64,000 nucleotides of DNA from Adiantum capillus-veneris (lineage: Eukaryota > Streptophyta > Polypodiopsida > Polypodiales > Pteridaceae). Below are positions 46,424 through 57,889 of this stretch, in pieces. The translations under genes and the position numbers were made by a program. Position 1 is the first letter of the stretch; the number at the start of each line of letters is the position of its first letter. The notes under the pieces were generated by a model that saw nothing but the letters and a program-made list of their open reading frames with translations, did not search any database and was not told the origin of the DNA. The stretch is taken from assembly GCA_014529385.2 (NCBI GenBank), contig CM043942.1:23116491-23180490 (forward strand). The letters are read 5' to 3'.

Positions 46424-46782
46424 GCATAGGTGAAGGGTGAGTTTAGGAAATGAAAAGACAAACGAAGGTGGAAAGTCAAAAGACGAACGAAGGTGGAAAG
46501 TCAAAAAACAAATGAAGATGTAAAGTCAAAAGACCTTTTGTGTCCATATAAATAGGTGTTTCTCTACTCTTTCATTTTTCCTTTAGCGTTTTCTTCTAAG
46601 TTCTCTTTAGCGTCTCTCTCTCTCTCTCGCTCTCTCTCTCAATATTGTATTCATCTTTCTTAGGTAATATGGTTGCAAATCTATGTGCTTCGTCATTGCC
46701 TGTCGTTACGTGCTATAGATTAACACATCATTTTTCTTGTTTTTAAGTGGAATCTTTGAACTAGGAGCACCTTTTAATTTTT
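46424..46782 (+). other. Unassigned segment between element D and the chromodomain remnant
   Basis: Together with 41331-41363 this is the sequence into which element D inserted. It has two copies of ACGAACGAAGGTGGAAAGTC-like words, a TATA-like ATATAAATAGG near 46546 and a short CT tract at 46615-46640. It could be a promoter-bearing LTR fragment; no partner was found. Confidence 0.4.
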
Positions 46783-47070
46783 TTGAAGCCATTAGAAATA
46801 CCTTTTAATTTTTACAATGCATTTCATGTGAGTCTATTGAAGCCTTTTAAAGGCGATGTGCCCGATGATGGGGAGCCAAATGAGCAACCCGAAGTGGAGA
46901 AAAGCGAGGAGATACTCGTTCCAGAACAGACATTGGCACACATGGATAGAAAGATTAAAGGTAAAGTGATTAGGCGGTTCTTGGTTAAATTCAAGAACTA
47001 TCCTGCATTGGATGCAAAGTGGATGGAAGAGGAGGACCTAGCAAATACACCTCAGATTTTGGAACTTTAA
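46783..47070 (+). pseudogene. Gypsy 1 integrase C-terminal chromodomain
   Basis: Encodes FHVSLLKPFKGDVPDDGEP, then an acidic linker and RRFLVKFKNYPALDAKWMEEEDL. This is a chromodomain of the kind that directs chromovirus integration to histone-marked chromatin. It closely matches the gypsy 2 chromodomain at 53674-53973. Confidence 0.85.
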
Positions 47071-47799
47071 CTTGAAGCATTCGGTTTAGCATACTTTACT
47101 CCGATAGAGCCCTGATTTCAACATGGGAGAATCTAGTGCTCTTGCAGACCTTCAAAAACGGGGAAGAAGTAAAGCTTCATATTGATCATCGCCTTGCAGA
47201 CCTTCACAAAACGAGAGACAAGTAAAGCTTTTAACCGATCGTCACCCTTCCCGGTTTGCACAAGAGCGGAGTCACTCCGCTCCTTTGTCAACGGATTACC
47301 CCAATTTTCGAATAGAGTCACTGATGTCCCTCTTTGGGTTTCAGGGATACTGATGGGCTGACAGTATTCTGCTGTATGACTTTATGAACTGGAATTCCCG
47401 AAAATGAAAATGAAAATGACTGATTTGTACTTGATTTGTTTGAGTGCAGGAACTGAAAGACGAAATGACTGCAGCATTTTGGTCTCATCAACCTCTATAG
47501 ACATGATTGCAATAAGGATGAATTAACCGGCACCTATGAGGTCCCGACTGGATCTAGATGCGATTACTAAATACGTTGCCGATTAATCATGGTCTAAGAT
47601 TTGAAATGAATTTGTATGTGAATTGTCATGTGATATCCTGTGATGTCAAGTAATGTCCTGTGATGTCCGGTGATGTGACTGTCGATTTATACAAGTGTTA
47701 GATGTGTTGTGTCTAGTCCGTCGATACTAACAGTCAGTGTCTACTAAGACAATTTATGGCCTCTGTCTGTTTCTGCAACGAGGTTAGCTTTGCTAGAAG

Positions 47800-48390
47800 A
47801 AGAATCAACTAAACCCTCATCCTTGTGAACAATCACGTCTTGATCATACAAATATCATGCTTGTGAACAATCACATCTTGATCATGCAAAAATCATGCTT
47901 GTCATTGTCATCCAAATCATCATGCGTATCATTATCATTCAATTCATCATGCTTATCATCATGCAAATCCTACGTATCATGCTTTGGAGAAGAAGAGACT
48001 AAGAGAGTCTCCTTTTCCCGAACCTCTTGCATCTGTGCCTGCACTTGAGAAAAGAGTCGCAACATCTCTTGCATGTGTCGGTCGTTCATTGCTTTTCTTG
48101 CTTTGTTCTCGCGATCCATTTCTGCTTTTCTGTCTTCGCGCTCACGCTCTATTTCGGCTCTTCTTTCTGCGCATTCACGATCAAATCCTTTTTGCTCTTC
48201 TTGCTTTGCGTTCTAACTTCCTGTCCATAAACATTTGCTCCAACTCCTCCATAGGAGTTAGTGCAATCCTTGGCGTAGATGGGGAAGGGGGAGGGTCGGA
48301 AAAACCTCCTGCTGGGGAAAATTCTTCTTCGCCTCTCTCATGCTCATCACCTCCAAGCGAAGTATCCATTCCGCTTCGTGTGATGACCAT
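47800..48390 (-). pseudogene. Reversed family-B ORF remnant
   Basis: The minus strand encodes the N-terminus (SGMDTSLGGDEHERGEEEFS at 48390-48330), the basic/acidic coiled-coil region and the His/Asp repeat, in several frames. The frame breaks near 48181 and again downstream. Confidence 0.75.
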
Positions 48391-48603
48391 CCACTGAAGT
48401 CTTGGGTTCTTGCAAGTCTTGGGTTCTTGGATTCTTGAGGTTCTTAAGGGTCGTGGGTTTCTTGAGGGTCTTGAGGATCTTGGGGTTCTTGAGGCTCGTG
48501 AGGTTCTTGAGGTTCTTCTTTCGCTTGCAATCTGTGTTAGAGAAGGATCTTCTCTTCACTCGAGTTCTGCTCTTTTTCGCAAGCGCACCCCTTGGCGGCC
48601 TTG

Positions 48604-49163
48604 TGTCACAAAGTGATGACGTGGCGGACAGCAGAAACCCTAATTTCTGCCAGAAACCCTAAAATTCTTGCAAACCCTAATTTTTGCCAAAAACCCTAAA
48701 TTTCGGAAATCGCGGAGGCGGATTTTTTTTTTTATTATTTTTTTTTTTTAAATTTGGAAAATGATGAGCGACGCGAATTTTGCTTTTGCTTTTTTTTATT
48801 AAAAAAAAAAAGAGAAAAGACTCTCTAAGAGAGAGAGAGAACTGATGCTTTTGATTTTAAAAGCTTTTGGGGCTCTGCTTTTGGGCATCCCTTGTAACCT
48901 TTAAATTAGTGGTGAGGGCCTCACTTCTCAGAGCATCTGGACGCAGAGTCTGAGAGTGAAACCCTAACCGCTCTCTTGTACTTTGATGATTGATTAATAC
49001 AAAAAGAAATACCGAAAGGGGCGCCAGTCTTTGGGGCCAATATCTCTAGGCACGGAACTCCGCCGGGCCAGTGCAAATCTATTGTGATCTGTGAAGTGTT
49101 TTGAAGTGGTTATTTGGTGCTGTCGCGGTTGATTCTTGACTTGGAGTGTCCAAGTTTGTTACA
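48604..49163 (+). repeat. 5' LTR of gypsy 2 (560 bp)
   Basis: TGTCACAAAG...TTGTTACA. Contains repeated AAACCCTAA words at the start, A/T homopolymers at about 48725-48815 and a short GA tract at about 48825-48840. Confidence 0.95.
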
Positions 49164-49164
49164 G

Positions 49165-49176
49165 TGGTATCAGAGC
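49165..49176 (+). other. Primer-binding site, initiator tRNA-Met type (gypsy 2)
   Basis: TGGTATCAGAGC, one base behind the LTR. Confidence 0.9.
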
Positions 49177-49234
49177 ACGGCCGATTTCTCTTCTACGGGA
49201 AATCCGATCCCCGAATTTTTTTTCCGCGGCACCT

Positions 49235-50900
49235 ATGGCTTCAGGCAATGATCAGTCGACTCCCTCTGCATCTGGAGATGCGGGCTGGGATCACAACGAA
49301 GATTCAGACAGAGAGTATGGCCCGCCTCGGCCTACTCAGGCGGAGCAAAGAGAGATGGAGCGTCGTCAATTGATTGGTGATGCAACAAAGATGATGCTCA
49401 ATTTTGCCAAGGACCCGAAGATGGCAAAATATATGAATCAGACCTCTTTGGAAGAGGTACAGATGGAGTGGCAGAGAACCACAACACCACTCTTGAAACC
49501 CGCTCTCAAGAAACCTTCTGCCTCCAAGAAAATATACGGAGCAGGAACTGGAGAACGTGGTTGATGCACGGATTGCTCAGCTTTTCGACGTGCAAAAGAA
49601 AGACAAAAAGCACGGCAAAAAGCAGAAGAAAGGCACTGACTTCCCGGGATATTTGGGTCGTCGGTTGACATTTGACAAGGCAAAGAAACAGAAGAAGCGT
49701 GTTCGATTTGAAGGAGTACCCAATTCTTCTTCTTCTTCTTCTGACAGTTCTTCTAGCTCCTCGGATTAGAGCGAAGAAGACAGAAAAAGCAAAAAGCGAA
49801 GCAAGACACAAAGCTTCGGAAAGGGCAAGAAAAAGGCAAAGAAGGCTACATCTCGCCCAGAGACTGACAGTTCTACTGAGGACTCGTCTACAGACAGCTC
49901 AGATTCCGATGACGGAAAGTTTTATGCGAACAAGAAGAATTTTTACAAAGCCAACCAGTATGACTTTCTCGAAGATAACAGCAAGAAAGTCCGAGAGTTT
50001 AAGGAAGGTGGCCACTCGATCAAGTTTGATACTTTTCAGGATACTCAGATGCTTCGAAGGCTTTGTCTCTTATACAGCAGTTTGACATCGCTTTCGCGGG
50101 AGGACGCTATTCAGAGCACTCCAAGATTCGGAGAGCTGCCTCTTACTCTGAGGGGAATGCTCGTACTTGGTGGTCCACGCTTCTATTAAGCAAGACTGTG
50201 CCAGTTACATGGCTGAAATTCAAGAGGCTTTTTATTTCTTCTTGGTTGACTCAAGAGTTTGAGCGAGATATACGAGCTGCTTGGAACCATCTCCGGATGA
50301 CCAAGAGCGATACAGTGAATTCTTATTGTGAAAGATTCTGGAGCTCTTTTCTACCCGCCTCTTCATTCAAGAAGATCTCGTTCAGAGAACAAATTGAGCG
50401 GTTTACCTTGGGTCTACCTACAGAGATCCGAGATCACTGCTTGGAACAGAAGTCAGCTTCTATTCAGGAGTTGATGAGTCATGCGAAGCGGGGCTTTGCC
50501 ATTCACTCTGGCAGTCTGACCTACCCCACAGATGAGGCCATGACACAACGAGCCAAACAGACTTCTGGGAATGAAAGTAGAATGAAAAAGAGCAACCCAG
50601 AGAAAAAAAAAGGATGCACGACCCAAGCTTACTCCTGAGGAGAGAGCTCGCTTCATCAGAGAGGGGAAGTGCTTTGGATGCGGGAAACATGGACATATTT
50701 CCGCAAAGTGCCCTGATAAGGCACAGAAAGAACAGAATGATAAAGACGACGACAGGTCTGAGAGTTCGAGAGCAGCTGAGGAATGTGGCAGAAAAGGCAG
50801 ATAGAAAAGCAGAATTGGTACCACATGGCGTGGGACTTGCACCGAATCAAATGAATGAAAGTACAAACTTTGCCGTTTTTTTTGGGGCAAAGTGAAGGAT
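49235..50900 (+). pseudogene. Gypsy 2 gag with zinc knuckle (frameshifted)
   Basis: ATG at 49235 (MASGNDQSTPSASGDAGW). The frame stops at 49564 and gag sense continues in other frames: 49557-49769, which ends in a serine run, then about 49780-50060, then 50063-50638. The last holds the conserved retrotransposon gag core (ARTWWSTLLLSK, FERDIRAAWNHLRM, YCERFWSSFLPA). The zinc knuckle CFGCGKHGHISAKCP lies near 50670-50715. At least four frameshifts. The serine/aspartate-rich stretches look like a disordered linker. The protease region after 50850 is badly damaged. Confidence 0.85.
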
Positions 50901-51312
50901 CAAGAAGCTCTTTTGAAGGAGCCAAGGCCAACTTCTTTTCACTTGGAATTGGCGGCTCGATTTGGAACTGCGCCCGACAGACTGACGCCACAGGCGGAGG
51001 TAGTTCGACTGGCACCCGGATGGGATGTTGCCATTACACCGAGCATTGGCAAACTTCGTTTGCAATGACAGGGGTGTTCAGGGCACGTGAGTGACGTTCT
51101 ACTCGAGATCCCTTGGTACCACAAGAACTACGCCGTGGTTGACTACCGGGCCGAGAAAGCGACTTTGATAAATGAAGGGCTTAGAGATTGTACTTGATGA
51201 ACTTCAGTTTTCTTACTCATTCTTTTGGGAGAACTGAACGATGGATAAAAGTTGAATATGTTTTGACCTGAAGAAAAGAACGCCAAGATTTTTTTCTCCA
51301 CGCTCATGCCGA

Positions 51313-53570
51313 TTGCTTTTGAGAGGGCCTGAAGATCATACCATTGATCTGATATCTGGAAGCACACCACCGAATCGGCCACCTTATCGTGTGAGCCGAG
51401 TACAAAATGAAAAGATTATGAACTCAGTGAAAGACCTCTTGGAAAAGGGTCTTGTCCAGCCTAGTACTTCACCGTATTGCTCTCCAGTATTGTTGGTTTT
51501 GAAGAAAGACGGATCTTGGAGAATGTGCATCGATTATAGCACTCTCAACGAAATCACCATCAAGAACAGATTTCCGATTCCTAGGATCGATGATATACTC
51601 GACAGGTTACAGGGATCCTCGTGCTTTAGCAGGATTGACTTGAAGACTGGATATCATCAGATCAGGATAGCGCCAGGAGATGTCTACAAGACAGCTTTTC
51701 GGATGACTTTTGGGTTATTTGAGTTTTTGGTGATGCCTTTTGGCTTAACCAATGCTCCTGCGACATTTAACCGGATGATGGATAGGATTTTTTCGAGAAT
51801 ACAGGCTATTTGTTGGCACTTTCTTTGACGACATCATTGTTTTCTCCAAGAATGAGGCAGAACACAGAGATCATCTGCTTCAAGTCTTTCAGGCATTACG
51901 AGATCACAAGTTAGTAATTAATGCAAAGAAAAGTGAATTTTTCCTACCAAAGATACACTTTTTGGGACACATTGTGTCAGCAGCAGGAGTGCAAATGGAC
52001 CCGGCCAAGATAGAGACTATCCGTGATTGGCCCGATTTGAGGAATGTCCATGAAGTTGGAAGCTTCTTGGGACTATGTTCATACTACAGGCGGTTCATAC
52101 GAAAGTTTGCAGAGGTTGCTTCCCCTTTGCATATCTTGACACAGAAAGGAGTACCTTTTTCGTGGGGACCCACAGAGGTGACTGCCTTTCAGACATTGAA
52201 AGAGAAATTGACTACGGGACCTATTTTGACTTTGCCGGACTTGCAGAAGTCATTCGAAGTATATTGTGATGCTTGTGGTCGTAGTCTGGGTGCGGTCTTG
52301 ATGCAAGAAGGCCATGTCATAGCTTACGAGAGCCGTTTGTTCTCTAGGCCGGAGATGACAGCACAGATCTATGAGAAAGAGCTTTTGGCGGTTATCCATG
52401 CTCTTACTCAGTGGCGGCATTACCTACTCGGAGCGGATTTTATTGTCTTTACAGACCATCAGAGTTTGCGCTACTTCTTGTCACAGAAGCAGCTTTCGGA
52501 AAAACAGATGCGGTGGGCGAACATCTTGTCACAGTTCCACTTCCAGATTGTCCATGTGCAGGGACAGAAGAATGTGGTGGCAGATGCTTTGTCTCGGAAA
52601 CCGTTGGTTTTGGCTATTTCCGCGATACATCATAGGAGCTTCGAGGATATGGTCGATCAGTATGCCACAGATACAGGTTTTGCAGATATTTTCACACGGA
52701 TACGGGATGGGGAGACAGTAGCTGGATACTCCCTTCGGGAAGGCTACTTGATGAAAAAGACTATGTTGTGCGTTACACAGCCGTTGAGGGAAAAGGTTAT
52801 GACTGATTGCCACTGTCCACCTTTTACGGGTCACCGCGGCATTGCTACCACCATGAAAGGGGTAGAGAGATATTTCTTTTGGCGGAGACTCAAGAAGGAT
52901 GTGGAAGAGTTTGTGCGCAGTTGCTTGGTATGCCAGAGGTCAAGTTTGACAGGCATAAGGCAAAGGGATTGTTACAGCCTTTACCCATACCCACCCGCCC
53001 CTCGGAAAATATTGAAATGGATTTCATTTTTTTTTATCTCCCGAGAATACAGAATGATCACGATGATTTTCCGATTACATGGCACGTCTGAGACGATTCT
53101 CTCCGACAGAGACCCCAGATTTATGAGTTGGTTTTGGAAGGCAATTTGGGAGAACATTGGCACGCGGTTGCAGTTCTCGTCATCGTTCCACTTGCAGACT
53201 GACGGGCAATCTGAGATTGCCAATTCAGTGATTTTAGATTTATTGAAGTCTTGTATCTCGCATCAGAAGACTCAATGGGAAAAGAACTTACCTTTGGTGG
53301 AATTTGCCTACAATAACATGATACACTCTTCGACGGGGAAGACGCCATGAGAGATTGTTGAAACTGCTGCGAAGGTTCCATCCTTCCTGAGCACGAAAGA
53401 TTAGAAATTTGAAGCGGATGAATATTCGCGAGATTTGGATACGGCTTTTGCCAAGGTTCACGAGACTTTACAGAAGTCTCAAGAACGACAGAAAAAGGCA
53501 GCGGATCGCCATCGTCGCGATTGGAAACTGAAGGAGGATGATTGGGTGCTCTTACTTTTGAGAAGGCACG
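51313..53570 (+). pseudogene. Gypsy 2 reverse transcriptase, RNase H and integrase
   Basis: RT core at 51313-51828 ([48 protein letters not shown]). A frameshift near 51800 precedes the active site [11 protein letters not shown]. From 51962 the frame is open for 462 codons: thumb, RNase H (FEVYCDACGRSLGAVL, TDHQSLRYFL), the integrase zinc motif (CHCPPFTGHRG, SCLVC) and the core end (ILSDRDPRF, AYNNMIHSSTGKTP). Around 52940-53090 the frame shifts, and compared with gypsy 1 about 130 bases of the integrase core, between the first and second catalytic Asp, are deleted. Integrase should be inactive. Confidence 0.88.
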
Positions 53571-53673
53571 CCTAAGAAAAAAAAAGGGAAAGGAGAGGCT
53601 TTTTCCAAAGCTTAGTATGTGATACTACGGACCTTTCCAGATTACTGACAAGATAAATGATGTCTCCTTCCGA

Positions 53674-53973
53674 TTGGAACTGCCAGATACTTGGAGGATT
53701 CATAATGCATTGCATGTGAGTCTCTTGAACCCTGTTAAGGGTGATGTGCCTGATGATGGGGAGCCTGATGAGCAACCCGAAGTGGAAGAAAACGAGGAGA
53801 TCCTTGTTCCTGAACAGATTTTGGCACATAATGATACGAAGAAGGGTAAAGTCCGAAGGCGGTTCTTGGTTAAGTTCAAGAATTTTCCTGCATTTGATGC
53901 GAAGTGGATGGAGGAGGAGGACCTAGCAGATACTCCTCGGATTGTGAAACTTTACCTCGATGTTTTGGTTTAG
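53674..53973 (+). pseudogene. Gypsy 2 chromodomain
   Basis: In one open frame: LHVSLLNPVKGDVPDDGEP, an acidic linker, then RRFLVKFKNFPAFDAKWMEE. It marks the element as a chromovirus. The frame is offset from the integrase frame by a shift near 53550. Confidence 0.88.
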
Positions 53974-54578
53974 CATAGTCTACTCCAAACGGAACCCAGA
54001 ACTCAGCTTGGCCGAAGATCTGGTGCAGTGGGATGCACAAGAGGGGAGTCACTCCACTCCTTTGTCAACAGATGCCTCGATTTTGATACTAAAGTCACTG
54101 ATGTCTCTTTGAGCTTCAGGGATACTGAGAGCTGACAGTATTCTGCTGGATGACTTTATGAAATGGAATTCCTGATTATGATACTGATTTGTTCTTGACT
54201 TCTTGTGAGTACAGGAACTGATAGACGAAATGACTGCAGCATTTTGGTCTACTTGATCTCGAATAGACATGGTTGCAATAGGGGTTAGTCAATCGGACAT
54301 CGATGAGGTCCCGATTGGACCTAGATGTGATTGCTAGCTACATTGCCGATAAATCATGGTCTAAGATCCGAATGAATGTTGAATGTCATGTGATGTCCTG
54401 TGATGTCTGGTGATGTCCTGTGATGTCATGTGATGTGACTGTCGATTTTGTACATGTGCTAGATGTGTGTTCCTAGTACGTAGGTACTAACAGTCAGTGT
54501 CTGCTAAGACGGTTTATGGCTTTTGTCGGTTTTGCAGGCGTAATCGCGGTCGATTACAATGCTTTCAAGAGGGGGGTA

Positions 54579-55148
54579 TGTCACAAAGTGATGACGTGGC
54601 GGACAGCAGAAACCCTAATTTCTGCCAAAAACCCTAAAATTCCTGCAAACCCTAATTTTTGCCAAAAACCCTAAATTTCGGAAATCACGGAGGCGGATTA
54701 TTATTAAAAAAAAAATTTAAAAAAAAAAATTATTTTTTTTTGGAAAATGATGAGCGACGCGAATTTTGCTTTTGCTTTTTTTTATTAAAAAAAAAAGAGA
54801 AAAGACTCTCTAAGAGAGAGAGAGAACTGATGCTTTTGATTTTAAAAGCTTTTGGGGCTCTGCTTTTGGGCATCCCTTGTAACCTTTAAATTAGTGGTGA
54901 GGGCCTCACTTCTCAGAGCATCTGGACGCAGAGTCTGAGAGTGAAACCCTAACCGCTCTCTTGTACTTTGATGATTGATTAATACAAAAAGAAATACCGA
55001 AAGGGGCGTCAGTCTTTGGGGCCAATATCTCTAGGCACGGAACTCCGCCGGGCCAGTGCAAATCTATTGTGATCTGTGAAGTGTTTTGAAGTGGTTATTT
55101 GGTGCTGTCGCGGTTGATTCTTGACTTGGAGTGTCCAAGTTTGTTACA
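54579..55148 (+). repeat. 3' LTR of gypsy 2 (570 bp)
   Basis: Matches 48604-49163 apart from homopolymer lengths near 54700-54745 and a few substitutions, for example GCGTC for GCGCC at about 54996. Confidence 0.95.
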
Positions 55149-55406
55149 CCTTGCACTCACACCAAGGTTCTTTTTCCCACCTCACGTCGATTGGCCGGCC
55201 GCTAAGTGAACGGTCCGCTCTCAATGAGTGAAAAGAGGCACCAGGGGAGCCTGGACAAGTCCTTCTTTCCTGGGTTTCCTGTCACTCTTCAAAAACACAA
55301 TTAGGAATCGACACGCCCAAGAGGACTTGGGTTACGTGCGACCGCAACAAGCAAAAAAAAAAAAAAAATGTGGTTCTTTCCTTGAGTGATACAGAACACT
55401 GCCAAA

Positions 55407-55418
55407 GCTCTGATACCA
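55407..55418 (-). other. Primer-binding site of reversed family-B copy
   Basis: Minus strand TGGTATCAGAGC. The LTR begins one base further at 55420. Confidence 0.85.
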
Positions 55419-55771
55419 ATGTAAGATGCAATGGAAGTGAATGTTGAACTTTGCTCAAGATGAGTGCTCCGAACTGTGCTCAAGGTTCCTTTTTCTTATG
55501 GAAGGGAGAGCCTTCCATTCTTAATGAGAGTGTAATGGATACAAACAAAGTGAATGGACACATTGAATGGAAGTGCATGAGACTGAGAGATAGAGAGAGA
55601 AGAGAATACGACACCAGAATGTTGGCAAACCCTCCTCCGAAGGCCCCACTCTCTATGGCGAGAGCGGTCTACTTATGATTGCACAAATCTCTACAATGCT
55701 TGGACTTGCCGACGATGTCAACAACGATGAGAACGAGGACGACGACGAGACGGGCTGAAATCTGCAAATCT

Positions 55772-55998
55772 TGTTACCATATACATGTGATAGTGATGTG
55801 TGTGAACACACTAGGACCGCCGGGGCATTTTTTCCCTCTTTAGGAGGTTTTTTCCCCCGTGCATTGTATATACGTCCATCACTCTAGGGCTATCTATCTT
55901 TCCATTGCATACTAAGTAACACACTCTCTATTGTGCGCCTTGGGCTTCCTTCGTCTTCTCCAAGCTGTGTGCGTTTCTCAGCAACCCTAATTCCAACA
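55772..55998 (+). repeat. 5' LTR of copia 2 (227 bp)
   Basis: TGTTACCATA...TTCCAACA. Short copia LTR with a perfect start and end shared with 60708-60940. Confidence 0.95.
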
Positions 55999-56000
55999 AT

Positions 56001-56012
56001 TGGTATCAGAGC
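56001..56012 (+). other. Primer-binding site, initiator tRNA-Met type (copia 2)
   Basis: TGGTATCAGAGC, two bases behind the LTR. Confidence 0.9.
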
Positions 56013-56360
56013 AGTTTGTGTCCTCTCGGGCTTAGTCGCCAGCTGCTCCAGCACACGCCTACTCACTTTCTCCCATTTCAGTGAGCTTTGGCAAGCGTTC
56101 GCAGGTCGACAAAAATTTCAGGAAAGCTCAAAGAGCTTAGTCTGCTCATATTTTTGATTCGAGCTCATTTTGGCCTCCGTTTCCACTACAGGCAGTACTG
56201 CATAGGCTATTTCGTCATTTTGTGCAGAATTTCTGTCAGTGCCGTTTTCTGCATAACAGGTGCCTCATAGTCTTCTACGGTTTGTGCTATATAGCATGTG
56301 TTGTTCCCGCTCCGTTTCTCCTATTTTCGGGCAGTTTTCACATCAGGTGCAACATTTACC

Positions 56361-57889
56361 ATGGCTGACAACAACACAGATGTGTGCAAGATGTTTGTTG
56401 CCGAGGACACGTTGGATGGGGACAACTACCCTATGTGGGCTTATATGATACAACATGTTCTTGTGTCAAAGGGCGTCTAGAACATTGTGCAGGGCATTGA
56501 TGTACGTCCTGGTTCTGAGGATGTAGGCGATGTTGAGGATGTTGCAAGTCTTGCTGCAAGGATTGCTGCTATTAGAGTTGTTTTGCCTACGGCAGAACAA
56601 GCTCGTTGGGATGTAAAGGATGCGCAGGCTCATGCATTGATTGCGTTGTCTGTGAAGCACACCATTGTTCCTCACATTCATTCAGCAAAATCTGCAAAAC
56701 AAGCTTGGGATATTTTGGTCGGTCTTTATGCAAGTTGCAATGAGGCTAAAATTACTTTGCTGCGTAAAGAGTTGGAGTCGAAGATTATGCATAAGGAAGA
56801 TGATATGGACACTTTCCTTGCTGGTGTCAAGGATATCAATGAGCAACTTATTTTTGCAGGTGGAGTCATTTCAGACAATTCCCTTGTGCAGACTGTTCTT
56901 GATGCCTTACCAGATTCTTACCAGACTTTTACTGGTACTTAGAGACTTATAACCCAAGGAAATCCAGAAGTTGTGCATTATGCACATTGCTGTTGCAAGA
57001 GTCACTTTCTAGAAAAAACAGGGCTAGACAGCGTGCAGTTGAACAGGCTTTTATTGCTTCTCAAAGAAACGGTGGTAACAGCAATGCAGCCACTTCTTCT
57101 CGTTCTACTGCGAGTGGCAAAACTTCTGTTCCCAATGCTTCTGCTGGCAACACTTTGGGAGGAAATTCTGGTGATAAGGGCAAAAAGAAGATGCGTTGCC
57201 ACTATTGTAAAGCTAATGATCACTTGATCAAGTCGTGTCCTAAGTTGAAGGCCAAAGAGGCTAAGAAGAAAGAGGGTGGTTCCACTGCAAATGCTGGTTC
57301 CACTACAAATGCAACCATTGTTGAGTCTTCTGTGAAAGGAGACTGTGTTGTTGATGTTGATGCAGAATTGGTTTTTAGCGCAGAGTGCACTTACAATCCT
57401 GTTGTCCATGATGCATGCTTGTCAGTTGCTGCAGATTCACATGTGTGGTATTTCGACAGTGGTGCTACAAAGCACATTACCTCACATCGTGAATTATTTA
57501 CCTCTCTCGAGTCTCTCCCTCATGGGAATTCAGTCACTTGTGCCAACAATGCCTCTTATCCGGTTCAGGGAGTTGGAAAGATTGTGGTTACTGTTGCAAA
57601 TGGCAGTTCCTTCACACTTGTTGATGCACTTTATGTACTTGGGATCAAGAAGAATCTCTTGTCTGTATCCGCACTTGCTAGACTTGGACTTGTAGTCAAA
57701 TTTGTGGATGACAGATGTACAGTTCATGATCTCAGTTTTGGTGATAAAATTGTTGCATCTGGCCTTTTGTGCCGTGGGCTGTATAAGCTCACTTTATATG
57801 ACAAGTGTGGACAAAATTTTACAAATGCTGTTGCAGATTCAAGGGCTATTTCAGATGCAAACTTTGGCATGCACGTTTTGGTCATCTGA
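56361..57889 (+). pseudogene. Copia 2 gag and protease
   Basis: Gag starts MADNNTDVCKMFVAEDTLDG, typical of the copia gag N-terminus. TAG at 56478 interrupts it, and the same frame continues to TAG at 56940. After a shift near 56980 the frame 56987-57889 carries the zinc knuckle CHYCKANDHLIKSC and the protease active site VWYFDSGATKHIT. It then reaches the pre-integrase segment, where another shift occurs. Several lesions are single-base nonsense changes in otherwise well-kept sequence. Confidence 0.88.

Larger units (their letters stand above)
28817..47775 (+). mobile_element. Gypsy 1: truncated chromovirus split by later insertions
   Basis: Ty3/gypsy pieces in order: gag C-terminal part (28817-29370), protease (29380-29880), RT and RNase H (29880-31270), integrase (31280-32390), a short integrase-tail piece (41243-41330) and a chromodomain with 3' UTR (about 46783-47775). 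Each piece aligns with the complete gypsy 2 at 50220-54530. Both LTRs and the 5' part of gag are missing. The 5' end is cut in mid-gag at about 28817, and the 3' end joins family-B sequence at about 47775. The gaps are filled by family-B elements (32399-41242) and element D (41364-46418). The continuity of the chromodomain piece with the rest is likely but not proven, because about 395 bp of unrelated sequence flank element D. Confidence 0.8.
48604..55148 (+). mobile_element. Gypsy 2: complete chromovirus, TSD CCTTG
   Basis: A 6545-bp Ty3/gypsy element. 5' LTR 48604-49163, primer site 49165-49176, gag, protease remnant, RT, RNase H, integrase, chromodomain, polypurine tract 54567-54578 (AAGAGGGGGG), 3' LTR 54579-55148. 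CCTTG flanks both ends (48599-48603 and 55149-55153). It inserted into the reversed family-B internal region. The LTRs are nearly identical, so insertion is recent, yet the coding region has many frameshifts and a deletion in the integrase core. The element was therefore either already defective and copied in trans, or decayed quickly. Confidence 0.95.
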
